In this document: one piece after another, positions 35,990 through 48,176 of the stretch
Numbering within the stretch: position 1 is the first letter of the stretch
How the letters are laid out: each line of letters opens with the position of its first letter
Source: Echinarachnius parma
Taxonomy: Eukaryota > Echinodermata > Echinoidea > Clypeasteroida > Echinarachniidae
DNA: 64,000 bases
Assembly (NCBI GenBank): GCA_037951105.1
Contig: JBAMJV010007148.1
Location: 26,627 to 90,626, forward strand
Reading direction: 5' to 3'
The notes under the pieces: generated by a model
The model's database searches: none
What the model was told of the DNA's origin: nothing
The model's input: only the letters and a program-made list of their open reading frames with translations
Program-made: the position numbers and the translations under genes

Positions 35990-36375
35990 TTTTTTTTTTC
36001 TTTTCTTTTTTTTTGGGGGGGAGGGGAGGGAGGGGTGGGGTCTAGGGGCAAAACCTGCTCACGCCATGATATAAAATAAAGACATATATAATGTTATACT
36101 TCACATTTTCACGCCGCACGGCCTAGTAGCTATAGAAGCATGTAACAATTACTGCTATAAATTCAAATACAGTTTACAGGGATAGTACAAAAGTGAATAT
36201 ACCTAAAACGTTCACGTTATCATACAAAACTAATAGTTATATCCCAATCTTACTTGAATGGTAGAAAGACTATATGTTAGTAATGGCTAAGAAAGAAGAA
36301 GCGGCGTAGCGTGGTGGGGGGGGGGGGGGGGGGCCTCCTGGGCCCGAGCCCCCCTGCCCCCCCCCCCCCCCCCTC
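35990..36375 (+). repeat. T-run/G-run tract and truncated GGCGTAGC element
   Basis: A poly-T tract passes directly into a poly-G tract near 36010. At 36302 GGCGTAGCGTGGTGGGGG begins a fragment like the CAGTGGCGTAGC MITE, followed by G and C runs. Confidence 0.6.
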
Positions 36376-36379
36376 TTTA

Positions 36380-37060
36380 TAATATTGAGTACAATTCTTG
36401 CAAATATATTTCATTCAAAATGATGAGAGTAAAATATTATACACTCACTTTGTAACAGTGACATGATAGATTCTAAAATTATTGTGTCAACCGTGAAAAT
36501 GCCTTCAAATTGCTAGTATCCTCGACTGATTTTAAAAACAAAATAAGTTAAACAGCGTTTGTTTCATCAACATCTGTTTTATAACGATATATATCTACAA
36601 ATGTGCACTATTTACTAATTAAATATCGCTCCTTTTTAAACAAATGAATAAAAAAAAAGTATAACAAGTTCTGGCTTATAGAGTGTGGCGGTTCAAACGA
36701 AACTTTGGTTTAATTAGTAATCTGCTGAAAAAATCCGTTCAGAACTGACTGCTGATAAATCCACAATTTAAACAAGTTGAGTACTAATCACCGATTTTGA
36801 CTTTTATTCGTGATTTCACTTAAATTAAAATTAACATTAATACAAAAAACTATACATGCTGAAAACATACCAAATTTGCTTTCTATGACAGTGATGTCTC
36901 TTTCTATCGCATCTTTATTATTGGTCAAACACAAACATTTCTGAATAGCGCCCTCTCACGTTTTAAAACGGCGCTAATTTTAATCTCTACAGTGCAATGA
37001 GACGGTAAGATTTTATTCTACCTTCTAAACATGGTAGAATAATAACAATAGTAATATTTA
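36380..37060. other. AT-rich DNA, nothing recognised
   Basis: No open frame, splice-linked exon or repeat boundary was seen. Confidence 0.5.
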
Positions 37061-37063
37061 TAT

Positions 37064-37203
37064 AATATTGACTGGCCTTGAGTGGTATATCAGAAATATT
37101 GCATTCGCTAGGATCATATTGCACGAGTCGAAGACGAGTGCAATATGATCCTAGCGAATGCAATATTTCTGATATATCACGAAAGAACAAGCCAGTCAAT
37201 ATT
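37064..37203. repeat. Foldback element, near-perfect arms
   Basis: GCATTCGCTAGGATCATATT and its exact complement flank a GAGTCGAAGACGA loop. The outer arms AATATTGACTGGC also pair. The two arm frames read alike, which explains the similar peptides on both strands. Confidence 0.85.
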
Positions 37204-37846
37204 ATTATTATTATACATACTATCCAGAGCAAAACATTTAAAAACAAAAACATTCATATTACTCAGTCTTGTTCAGTGAAGAAAACCAATGCATTGAATC
37301 TCAAATTACTGATTATACATTTTCAACCCATGAAGGGCCATTTGCGCGGACTGTAGCAGAGGTGCGTACACGTATTCATACGTCACAATTAGATACGCGC
37401 GAAGCCATTCTTGCGTCATTAATAAACGCGCGTATGAATTTGCGCACTTCCGCGCTGGCTATGATATTAGCTCAACGTGCAGGTCTATGGAGGAGTAGAA
37501 ATATCATCTGATAACGTGTATGTCTATGGAGGAGTAGTAATATCGTCTGATATTGCACTCGCAATACACATTTGTAGAGCTACATAATACACGTGACGAT
37601 GGTAATATCATAACAATAATGAACGCTATGACTGACAAACCCGAGACGGAAAAAAAAAATACATGATTTATTGAATCGGAAAACTAGCCTGTATGTGTAA
37701 TAATGATTGATAACTCACAACTTTTAGCCATTAAAATTATGTTGTCCTAGAACTCACTCCACTATGTGAACGTACACCACTGCAATATCCGTAGACCACA
37801 TGCATACAGGTCTGAATTGATTCAGGATTATGGTTAAGATTGTAAT

Positions 37847-38040
37847 AGGGTATATTAAACAAATATACCATGCACTGAGAGCCTCTAGTTGAAAGTATGG
37901 ATTCCGAGGTGACAGGAAAAGCACTATGTTCTGAGGGTCGTAGACCCGAAGAACATATAGTGCTTTTTCTGTCACCGAGGAATCCATAATTTCACTAGTG
38001 GCTCGAAATAGTGCATGATATATTTGTTTTATATCCTTCG
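37847..38040. repeat. Foldback element
   Basis: AAACAAATATACCATGCACT, TGGATTCCGAGGTGACAG and AAGCACTATGTTCT pair with the right arm. The loop contains GGGTCGTAGACCC. Confidence 0.8.
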
Positions 38041-38599
38041 CATAATCATAATCATCGCAAAAACAAATTATTTCAATTCAATTAAAGAAAAATATAAAGA
38101 AAACCTAAACATTGATCGTGGAACCATCACTGCACAGACTATGTTCTGTTTGTGACACTGACCCCCTTTGCGCAATAGTCCTAGCGTTCATGGTTACGCG
38201 CCTTAACAACTAATGCGCACCCAAATGCCAAACGCGCGCATCAAAGTGAATAATTAACCTGCTTTACATACTACGCACGTGTAATTGTATGGAGAAAATA
38301 CATTACACATACAGCTAGTGCAGGGCACACCGCGGCCGATTGTTAAATGACGAATTAGTGTCACGAACACAGAAGGACAACGATGCACAATGTGCACCAT
38401 TTAATACCGCTACGTTATACATGAAATGCATCTCTAGAATATTCTTTGGAACTTATTGATATTCACGGGTGAAAATATGCTGTATTTCTTTTTTTTAAAA
38501 CTCTTTGAGTAATCTCGTCGAGCATCTTTCGCAAGCTAAAACAAGACCTCTGCTTGCAGGGAAGTTTTATAACACGCATCTCTATGGGCTCAATATGAT

Positions 38600-38665
38600 C
38601 ACCCGGCGTCTATGACGTCATTCATGGAATAGCATTTACTATTCCATGAATGACGTCACGCATAG
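38600..38665. repeat. Palindrome
   Basis: GACGTCATTCATGGAATAG and its complement surround a CATTTA loop. The remaining 38050-39200 shows no gene; a T-run/G-run tract lies at about 38828-38872. Confidence 0.75.
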
Positions 38666-38841
38666 CACATTTTTCTCCATGGGCATTACTATGTTTGGTC
38701 ACATGACGCTATGTAGACCAATCACTGAACAGGATTTCATTCATGTAGGATATAATATGTTTTATTTATCAGAGATATAATCCCAACCCTAATTATTATC
38801 TCCCATATAATCCAATCAATAAAAATGCTTTTTTTTTTTCT

Positions 38842-38872
<31 letters not shown>

Positions 38873-39206
38873 GGTAAGCGCTTCCTAAAATACAGTACAA
38901 TAAAGAGTTGTGTACCGTGAGCGTCACGTTGTGTTGTTTTTTTTACAAAAAATCATTGTCACTCAGTAGGCATATCGATGACATTTATTTAGCGCACATC
39001 ACGATCTCCCACAAGTGTTTGAAGATTACATACCTATGCAAAAAAAAATCATGAAAACAAATATTTAGCAATTTGATTTAATTACGATTAAACCTACTAA
39101 AAACAATGCAAATCATATTAGAACATGTGATGATGTATATCTTCAAAAATAATATACCTTGATGTGCAATGAATACTGAGTTATAAGTTTTGCTAAGTGA
39201 CCGGCT

Positions 39207-40263
39207 ATATATATAGCAAAACCCGGCACTTGTCGGTAAAAATCAAAATGTAAATTTTCTCACTATTAGAAAGGCCTAATCACAAGCTTTTATTTGATGC
39301 TTTGTTCTAACTAATTGGTCAATAATTGGCGAAGATATGATTGTTTCAATTTTACAATCATAGGTCTTTTAAAGACCTATGATTGTGTGTTAATTGTTAA
39401 ATGGGCCATTCTTGGTCACGTGTGTGACCCAAAACATGACAAATTTTGAAATGGGATGCTTATATTTCAGTAAGTATGAGACTATAATGATTTTTACTTC
39501 ATATGTGACTTGAATATGTTGTAGTCTTTCAAACTTAACACAAAAGTTTTTATAAGGATTACGTAACTCAATGTCAGAGGTCAAATGGCATGGGTCACGT
39601 GTGTGACTTCGCACGGAGCACTTTTTTCATAACTAAATTTCATTTGGAAAATTCTTTAAAATATGAATAGCTATAATGTTCATCTTATTACCAGAGAAGT
39701 ACTATACATTTGTAAGTACAACAATAGCAATGAACGAGAATTATATCAAACCGTTGGTTTTTATAGTACTTAATTATGTGGCAACGTCTGGTCACGTGTG
39801 TGACATTTTGGGGTGGTCACGTGTGTGACATGTACAATATGAATGGAAAAATGGGAATTTTATAATATCGGGTTTAGAAAAGAATGAAAGGTTGAATTTT
39901 TACAAAGTTGGTATCAACCTGTACAAGAAAGTGAGAAGAATGAGCTTGCTAATTATCCTTTTGATATCTTGATTATTTTCTGAATTATGATTATTAGAAA
40001 AATATTGAAATATGTAAATTTATGCAAATGAGTAAAAAAGTTTCATTTTAAACTTCAAATCATGTATTTCATGAAACTTTACACATGGATCATTCCAAAA
40101 ATGGAAAAAAACTACAGAAAAATAAAACTTCAATTTTTCCGAAAAAGTTTCACTTTTCAAAGAATGGCCCAAATTAACATTGCGTCGAGACATTGTGTGG
40201 GTTTAAAATGCCTATTTCTTCAAAACATGAATTACCGACAAGTGCCGGGTTTTGAGCTATAGC
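39207..40263. mobile_element. DNA transposon, AGCAAAACCCGGCACTTGTC family, copy 2
   Basis: The left end AGCAAAACCCGGCACTTGTC and right end GACAAGTGCCGGGTTTTGAG are inverted. The internal block CAATTATTGGC is shared with 12313-12779. It carries repeated GGTCACGTGTGTGAC words in the middle. There is no transposase. Confidence 0.75.
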
Positions 40264-40698
40264 GGGTCTATTATAATTATGAAGTAACTTTATCTTGAAC
40301 ATTTTAAAAAGGGCGTTTATCGTATTTTGCATTAGCGAACCACTAATGAAATAATGTACGTTTTCTAAATCAACTTGTGTAAATGACAAATCACAGGCTT
40401 GATATTATAATTATGAACAGAGAGTTCGATGTGATGTGTGTTACGATCCCTAGACGTAACAAGAGGGGGACTTTGTTGTGGAGATTGAGTGTCATTTCGT
40501 TGTTATGATGAAAGAGACTGAATAAAAATTAATTTAGATATTTTCTCTGAAGTATATCAATCATCAATGGACAATACAATTTAATTTCATAACAAATATT
40601 TTGAAAGAATCAAAACCAGACAGCTTGTTATAGTTTTCAGGATTGTATACAATATAAGAGCTGTATATAAAGTGTCCTTAATTATACTGTCCTTCATC

Positions 40699-40818
40699 CA
40701 TGGGCGTAGATCTGTCATTGATACCTATAATATCATCAGAGGGGGATGATCTATATTCATTCATCCCCCTCCCCCTGATGCATATATAGGTATTACGTAT
40801 AGTATCCGTACGCCCATG
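40699..40818. mobile_element. hAT-type MITE, CATGGGCGTAGAT family
   Basis: It starts CATGGGCGTAGATCTGTCAT and ends ACGCCCATG. A perfect 8-bp duplication CCTTCATC flanks it (40691-40698, 40819-40826). It is the same family as 2580-2682, in inverted orientation. Confidence 0.88.
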
Positions 40819-40997
40819 CCTTCATCTGCCCTATAATTATAGACTCTCTATAGAGTCTCTTCTTTCTTTATGTATTACGCTATGAATGTTCTACCTTATT
40901 CAGAGGCGTCGATCAGTGGGGGCACCCCCCCCCCCCCTACCCCGCCTATCCAAATATAATGAGGGGTATAGGGGCAGGCAAAGTACTCTCTTAATGT

Positions 40998-41395
40998 ATT
41001 GGAGTGGAAATCCACTCTTTTTTCCACTCCTTAGGGAGCCATATTAGTGACCACTTCGTTTGGAGTGGAATCCACTCCTAACCCAGAGTTGACCCCCTTT
41101 TCACTCCAAACTAGAGTGGAAATTGTCCACTCTTTAAGGAGTTGAGATCCACTCCATTGTTCACCCCCCAGGGAGCCATATTAGTGACCACTTCGTTTGG
41201 AGTGGAATCCACTCCTAACCCAGAGTTGACCCCCTTTTCACTCCAAACTAGAGTGGAAATTGTCCACTCTTTAAGGGAGTTAAGATCCACTCCCTTGTTC
41301 ACTCCTTAGGGAGCCATATTAGTGACCACTTCGTTTGGAGTGGAATCCACTCCTAATGCAGAGTTAATGTTGTTTTAACTCTCATTCTGGAGTGG
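40998..41395 (+). repeat. About 137-bp tandem repeat, 2.7 copies
   Basis: GGGAGCCATATTAGTGACCA recurs at about 41034, 41171 and 41309. Each unit contains the palindrome GAGTGGAATCCACTC. It lies at the left end of the 5.4-kb candidate element. Confidence 0.9.
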
Positions 41396-41871
41396 AAATC
41401 ATTCAAGCTGGATGGGGTGATTACAAAATCTATCAATTTGGGGTTTAGATATTCATCCACATGCACATATACATGTTAACAAACATACGCACATAAACAC
41501 ACATAATGTCCCATATAGGCATACACTAATTCTTACATTGAAAATGCAGTTTGTGAAACAAAATATAATGGAAATAAATTGTTGTGTTCAATGGAACAAT
41601 GTATCGTGCACACATGCTGTGTGATGGTTCACATTTTGCTGGAATGAGCCCCAAAGGAAATCAAAACAATAATTTGCAAAACTATTTTAGGGTATTAACA
41701 AGGTAATTGATTGTATCTGTTTTCCCCTCGAAAAATAACATACAAAAACAATGTACTAGCAATAGAATAGAATGATTTGCCTTGCCCTCATGTTTTAGTG
41801 AAAACAAAAGGTGAACCACTGCCCATTGGGCATACATTGTTTATATGGGGTACACAACAACATTATGCTAC

Positions 41872-42041
41872 AGTGAAACCTCTTTACAAAAAGATCCTTG
41901 CGATTAAGACAATCACCTTGTTATAAAACAAAGGGTTAAAACATTTTTTTTTAAACAACGGCTGGGACAAGCAAAATGACTTTATAAACTTTATAAATGG
42001 TTTGTTTTATCAGAGCTCTTTGTAACGAGGTTACACTGTAT
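41872..42041. mobile_element. MITE, TACAGTGAAACCTC family
   Basis: The left end TACAGTGAAACCTCTTTACA and right end TTTGTAACGAGGTTACACTG with TA are inverted and bounded by TA. Fragments of a similar element occur at 15061 and 15560-15598. Confidence 0.7.
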
Positions 42042-42049
42042 TCACTCTT

Positions 42050-43360
42050 CTACTTCAATTCTAAACTTTCTAAGACATATTAACTTTCCTGATTAAAGAA
42101 ATTTTAATTTCCTTTTAATTCAATTTGAAATATAAACATTAAAATACACATTGTACATATACACATTGTACATATATATATAAAAACACACAAGCATCAA
42201 ACAATCTACAAGTTCATGCAAAACAGCAATGTGTGAAGAGATATTTGCAATACAACACAACTTGGGAAATCTAATTGCCTTAGTAATATCATGTTTCAGA
42301 ACAAGATGATTTCAATATTGGTTAGTCTAAAAAGACAAAGACTACTGGTGGCCAGTTAAACCGTTTTGCATATGCAGAGATATTATTTTGTTTCCTTTCA
42401 CAGTCAACCCTCTAGTTCTGCTAAGGAATTAGGACAATTAAAGGGCTGCTTGCCATTTCAGTAATATAATCGGTCACCAGTAATACAATGTTCATCACAA
42501 GTTTCAAGAACAGTTGGATATAAATTGTAACATTATCACAATACATTTAAAGGAATAATTTAGTTTTGGTTTACTTTACAGGGCCCTTTTATCAATATGT
42601 GAGATAATGAACAACTATGTGAAATGGCACACAATGTTAGAGACAGTGCGGACTTTGTTTCATAATAATCTGTTCAGAAACAGGTCTAAAATTCATAAAT
42701 ACATCCAATAGGAATACATGTTGGGGACCAACCGTTGGGCAATAATTTAACAGGATAGTATACAATTTTGGAGAAGCAAACGAAAAATTAAAACTTGTAA
42801 GTTACCATTAAAACAATTACAATAATACTTATATACAACAACATAATCATGCAGCCTTTCATAAAACAGTGGGCCCAAGTCCTAAACATCACGTTTTAGC
42901 CCAAGCAATGTTCATCCCAATCTTAAGAAGTCTTTTTTCTTCACATTGGAAGTTAATTCGATTAAAAAAAAAAAATTGTTCTTCATGCATTATACCTAAC
43001 AAATTATCACACCACCTTGCAAAAGGTAAGAAACAGTTGGCAGATAATTGATCTATATTCAGGACATTTTAATATCATAGTTAAAGCCTTTAAATAGGGA
43101 CATGTTCATGTTTCCTGGATTTAATCTGGCCCCTCACATAGGCAGATCTGTATCAAAATTGGATTGATTCTTGCTTCGGGGCCAGCAATGTCTTGAGCTA
43201 CAGTAGTACACAGTCAAACATGTGTATAGTGACCACCTACTGAAAACTAGAAAAGTGGCCATTGTAGAAGGTTGGTGACTACTACAGGCATGCTCTTGTA
43301 GGCCTATGTATTTAAAATGTATGGATTCATGAGCAAGGAAGGTGACAAAACTTCTTCCTT
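42050..43360. other. AT-rich DNA inside the 5.4-kb candidate
   Basis: No coding signal. A GTGACCACC repeat piece is at 43205-43285. Confidence 0.5.
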
Positions 43361-43435
43361 TTGAAAAGTAATTTCAAGTTTATATTTTATACAAAAATTC
43401 AACCAAACCATGCAGTTCAACGTTCACATTCCATA

Positions 43436-44113
43436 TCACAATCGCATATCCTCCGGGTTGTGGCCTGTGTCGCGAACGCCATGATCGTTGGGATAGCGAT
43501 AAGTGTCAGCTCTGCACGGACTCTGAAAGCTGGTGTTCGGTTCACTGAAGACAGTTGGTTTCGTCAAGGTTACTGTCGAAGCCGCATTCACGGTTGCTTC
43601 GCTGGTCTTCGAGTCACTCGTTTTCTTTGCGGTTGTCTCGCTCGTCTTTGCGGCTGCCTGTTCGTCTTCGTGCTTGTCTTTGCTCGTCTTCGTGGTCATC
43701 TCGATCGTCTTGCTGGTCGTCTCTGTCATCTAGGCACTTGTCTCGCTCATCTTTGCGACTGTTTCACTCGTCTTCGTGGTCGTCTTACTCATCTTCGCTT
43801 GTCTTCGTGGTCGTCTTGCTGGTCGTCTCTGTTATCTTGGCACTTGTCTCGCTGGTCTTTGCGGCTGCTTAGCTCGCCTTTGTTCATCTTCGAGGTCGTT
43901 TTGCTCGTCTTGATGGTTGTCTCTGTCGGCTTCGCACTTGTATCGCTCGTCTTCGTGCATGTCTAGTTTATCTGCGCGGTTGCCTTTCTTCATTCTATTG
44001 TAGGCTGGCACACTGCTTACGTTTATGTTGCAGCTGGGTGTGTCATCGGGTATCCCTTTGATCCCAGCTGTCATCTGGGATGCAGTGTGTGTCGGTGGGT
44101 GATAATTCAACAA
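43436..44113 (-). other. Low-complexity Lys/Thr/Ser-coding repeat stretch
   Basis: Two minus-strand open frames (44113-43832 and 43729-43436) share a variable repeat of about 24-30 bp (GTCTTCGTGGTCGTCTT on the plus strand) encoding KTSETTAKK-like peptides. They are in different frames. An acceptor-like TTTGATTGCAG is at about 44121. It may be a host or element exon or just a minisatellite; no homology was recognised. Confidence 0.35.
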
Positions 44114-44195
44114 TCAAATCTGCAATCAAATGAAAATATGAGAACAAAAAAAAAATCATTTGTACAACCATTAAAAATGTATGGTGACTGACAGA

Positions 44196-44323
44196 CAGTG
44201 GCGTAGCTACAGGGGGGCACGGGGGGGGGGGGGGGCACGTGCCCCCCCCCCCCCAATAATTCTGAACAAACAATAGAAAACATAAGGGGACATTTTTTGA
44301 AAAAAACAAAGAAATACATAAGG

Positions 44324-44362
<39 letters not shown>

Positions 44363-44386
44363 CAGTCCGACCACGCTACGTCACTG
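44196..44386. mobile_element. hAT-type MITE, CAGTGGCGTAGC family
   Basis: The TIRs are CAGTGGCGTAGC and GCTACGTCACTG. A perfect 8-bp duplication CTGACAGA flanks it (44188-44195, 44387-44394). The interior has poly-G and poly-C tracts and AACAATAGAAAACATAAGGG, as at 10314. Confidence 0.88.
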
Positions 44387-44516
44387 CTGACAGATCAAAA
44401 CAAATGCAGACCTCCAAAAGGGACAGTTTACCTACATAGGGCCTAAAGGCTTAAACATATTTGAGAGGAACATTTACCTTAGAAATACACATGTAAGAAA
44501 TGGAATACAGTACCCA

Positions 44517-44572
44517 GGGTATTTAATTAATAATTATATATATGCGCCACGGCGCGTATATAATTATATCTG
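44517..44572. repeat. Short palindrome
   Basis: AATTATATATATGCGCC and its complement surround ACG. The following 44580-45960 is AT-rich with no recognised gene. Confidence 0.6.
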
Positions 44573-45961
44573 TAATTAAGACTAGCAACACTTACATTAT
44601 TAAATATTTTGATTGTGAACTTAAACTTTGGCTCGAAACGGAAGATTAACAAGAATGGATTAATTCACAAACCAGGTAAAGTTATAGATTAGTGTTGACT
44701 ACTTGACAGTGTTACTGATTCGATATGATTCTTGTGGTGATCATGATGATGAGTTGAATAATGAGTGTCGTATTGTTGTTGTTGATGTATTGCATTTAGA
44801 ACGACAGTGCAGTTGACATAGCGCTGCGTTAATTGTACGACGCACAACACAGATATTTGCGTAGGCATACGGCTATTACGGGTATAAACGTTTGTTACAA
44901 ATCTTTCTGAAATTGTTTATTAAATTCCTCTTTATTGTCAAATGATATGACAATGTTATATACCGGATAGTTAAGATTGATATTTGTTACAAAGTATGTG
45001 AATAGTTCAGAAGCGATACTTTGCTTTCAAAGGTTAGAACTTAGCATGTTTATTACCGTAGTTCCACTTATAGCGACTCCAAAACACATGATATGCAAAT
45101 TACGCATAAAGCTCATTTGCATATTCATGAGCATCTTCCAGAGCCAGTAATTGATTAGAAACAACCTTTATTTGTAGTTTTCTGTTATTTAAATGCAAAG
45201 TATGAGATAAATTATAGCTTATATGATAGATAATTGAATTGTTAAGAAGGCTTGATATATGAATTGATGTATTATGTATAGATGAGCTACAAATAAGGGA
45301 ATTTGTAAGGAATTTGTGCATGAATTTACTTGAAACAGACTCTGTGACTGTGAGTGATCGGCGCGCGCGCGTTTAGTGGTAATTGTGTTTGCTAGTTGTG
45401 GATTTTGATTAAATTATAACTCAAGGAATGGGTTATGTGCTTGGAAATATGGCTGGTATGAAAGCCAAGGAAATATTAAATTATATAGTGAAGTTGATAT
45501 GTGAATAAGTGATGAAGTCTCTAGACTATTTGGATATATTCAGCAATAAAACGAGCCGGTTTGGTATTTCCACTACGCGCACTAGGTTAGAGTATCACTG
45601 TCTATAATATTGAAAGAAACCACCCTGAACCACCAGTAAGATATTGAGGATAATTTGCAAGATGAGTCAGTTTTCACCCGATTATTCTGTTCATCTATAA
45701 TCTTTAGAACTTAGAGAATATTTCAGTATACTAATTACCTGAACATGTTGCAAGGGAAATTATGTTTCAACTATTTAATCGCTTGACCATCATTTTTGAC
45801 AAGTCACACCCGTGTACAAACACACACACACACGCGCGCACGTACTTACATTGGTGCGCGCCGTAACGTTTGCGTTGTGATTGCAAATTGGCGTATAATG
45901 AAAGCCGAAAGTGAAAGGTTGATTTGTCTAAGTATAAACTTAAATCATGATAAAAACTCAC

Positions 45962-46111
45962 CTTCAAGTGTTTTGCGGAAGTCCTCACTGAGTTCTCCTT
46001 TATTATAGAACCGTCTGAATGTGATTTCGATCTCCTAAATCTTCGATCTCCGACGTCCAAAATGATGACGAAGAGCGAGCTATAGTACAGCGGTGCAAAC
46101 AATTCCCGCAT
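45962..46111 (-). CDS. Candidate first exon, unknown protein
   Basis: The minus strand reads MRELFAPLYYSSLFVIILDV, then about 30 polar residues ending SAKHLK, followed by a strong donor AAG/GTGAGT (phase 0). The N-terminus has a hydrophobic stretch that could be a signal or anchor. No downstream exon could be linked. It lies near the right end of the 5.4-kb candidate and points inward, so it could be that element's own gene. Confidence 0.25.
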
Positions 46112-46579
46112 CGAATTAAATTTTCCTTATCGCGCGCGTGACGTGACTCAAAGATGATCACTGATTGGCTGCCTTAGTGGCTGTGTCTCGATTTTTGTTC
46201 AACTCGCTCTCGGAGTTGAAACGGTAACTCATACTATACTATCGCGAACGCCTATTCAACACGCGGCGGCGTCGATTTCAACTCTTTTCAGAGTCGATTT
46301 CAACTCTTTTCAGAGTTGAAACGCATGTCACTCGACAGCTAGAGCGGAGAATCCACTCTTTCGCATTAAGAGAGTAATATGCAATGAGCGGTTTGAATGC
46401 TTGAATCCAAAAGTTCCCGGGGGCTCCGCCCTTTCGGTAAACAATTTAAATATAATTGCCCGTAGGCATGGGATCATAGGCGCGGAGAAAAAGGGGTCAC
46501 ATATATTTATATTACGGTCGTGAAAATTGGCATGTTGTTTGTCTTTGAAAACGATTCACTCAATCCTAAAAGTCCGGGG

Positions 46580-46700
46580 ACCATAATCAACCCCCCCCCC
46601 CCCCCCCCCCCCCTGACCGTAACGAGTGAAGTAGCCGCCCACCGCGGCTTCATGACCGTTCTTTAACCCTATAAAGCCGCCCAAGGGGGGGGGGGGGGAG
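46580..46700. repeat. Poly-C and poly-G tracts
   Basis: A C run at about 46590-46613 and a G run near 46686-46698 flank a GCCGCCCACCGCGGC segment. No gene was seen. Confidence 0.7.
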
Positions 46701-47279
46701 CACATTGTGCACCTGCCATATTTGTTATTGCCACTTTTACAGTTCTTGTTCGATTTTCACCAGATTGTATAACTTTTCCTATATAATCTCGATGAAAACT
46801 ATGCCATTTTATCACATTATGTCGTTTTAAGCGTCCACAATCCACAAGCTATTATATCCGGAATTATATTAATCATACAAACGTTTGATATGCATGAACC
46901 TTATATATGATTAGGTTATATGATTAAGGAAGTTTTGATTATACAATACTCATGGAAATTAATATTCATACACAAGATATATTTGTTCTGCTTTTATGAA
47001 TAGGCTATATAGTATGATTATATTAAATGCCTTTGTCTGAAATATGTATTATTTATAAGGAATTTATATTAATCATACACACATATTTTATATATTTATG
47101 AAATGCACTGACATGTGGGATTAGGATATATGATTAAGATTGTTTTAGCCAATACTCACATGGAAAGTAGATACATTTGTATGATTGTTAAGTTAATATT
47201 GGAAAATTGATAGTAGTATGGTAGAAATACATGTTTATATATGCCATTTTTGTTTATATTGTATTCTGATAAATGTTTG

Positions 47280-47373
47280 AATTAAGAATTTGTATGTCAA
47301 TGCATGTTTTACACAAAGAATTTCCGATTTTGGACAAATAAAATGAAATTGAAATTGAATTGAATTGAATTAA
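47280..47373 (+). mobile_element. LINE 3' end fragment
   Basis: ATTTCCGATTTTGGACAAAT and AAAATGAAATTGAAATTGAA end in an (AATTG)n tail, resembling the 3' end at 30060-30212. Confidence 0.45.
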
Positions 47374-47939
47374 GTTCCCCAATGTGTGTCAGTGTGCCCC
47401 TTGACTCAACCCATTCAGGACTTTGCGTCATAAAGTCGTTTGCAAATTGTGCTTACTAAAACCAAAGAAAATATAAACAAAATATTCACATTTGGTACTC
47501 ACAGTGAGTGGCACATGTATTACGCCATTAGGCTTTCTCACCGATAATTACTTCAGAAAATTGTACCCCCTAGCAAAACAGATCGACGTCAAATTGGTAT
47601 TGCTTAGATTTCAGTAAATTAATGTTGCTAACTTCAGCCCTGATCGATTATTTGCACAGAGCTGTACGATACAGCTACATTACAGTTGGGATCGGGAACA
47701 TTAGTTCAATCAAGGATATGGGAGATCGAGAGGGAGTTGGTTCAATGAATACATGTTCATTTAAAATTAACATGGAATAATTAAAGAAAAATCATCCATT
47801 ATCATGAACTGCTAGTTTTCGAGAGCTTCCAACCTCCCCCCATTATCCTCAATCAATAACAAAATTCTTCATGAAATTATCAGTGGGAAATAAAAGTGGG
47901 CGTGTGATATTGTGGTTTACGTAGTGTTCCGATGCTTAT

Positions 47940-47990
47940 CCGGAAGTGTCCGAAAAGTGCCGAATACGCCCCGTAATCGACGTGACGTCA
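47940..47990 (+). promoter_or_regulatory. ETS-like and CRE motifs upstream of clathrin light chain
   Basis: CCGGAAGTG (47940-47948) matches the ETS consensus and TGACGTCA (47983-47990) is a perfect CRE palindrome. The latter lies 21-28 bp before the ATG. Both are typical of housekeeping promoters. Function is inferred from motif and position only. Confidence 0.45.
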
Positions 47991-48010
47991 CTCGAGTCCA
48001 CATCTTCATC

Positions 48011-48176
48011 ATGGCCGATCTCGAACAGCTCGAAACTCCTGCCGGAGAAGTTCCTCCACAGACGACTGAGGAAGACCCAGCGGCGGCATTTTTGGCGAGG
48101 GAACAGGATGAACTTGCAGGAATCGAAGATGATAACTTTGGAATTGATTCTACCCCGGCATCAGAGCCAGCAGCAG
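48011..48176 (+). CDS. CLTA/CLTB: Clathrin light chain exon 1
   Basis: Start MADLEQLETPAGEVPPQTT; the ATG has the good context CATCATGGCC. The donor is GCAG/GTAATT, phase 1. It carries the 22-residue signature conserved in all light chains. Confidence 0.95.

Larger units (their letters stand above)
40986..46374 (-). mobile_element. Candidate 5.4-kb DNA element with TIRs and subterminal repeats
   Basis: The left end TA-CTCTCTTAATG and right end CATTAAGAGAG-TA are exact inverted copies with TA outside each. AGTGGA continues the match a few bases in. Both ends also carry subterminal motifs: GGAGTGGAATCCACTCC and CAGAGTTGA on the left, TCCACTCT and CAGAGTTGAAA on the right. Inside are nested MITEs (41872-42041, 44196-44386). 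No transposase was recognised, so it is either non-autonomous or of an unknown type. Confidence 0.5.

Noticed and set aside
43361-43966. 201-residue plus-strand open frame rich in Leu, Arg and Cys
   Set aside because: It is the opposite strand of the repetitive KTS-coding stretch; no domain or splice context supports it.
40986-46374. Classification of the 5.4-kb candidate as a known large virus-like or capsid-bearing element
   Set aside because: No polymerase, integrase, protease or capsid-like reading frame was recognised and the inverted ends are short.
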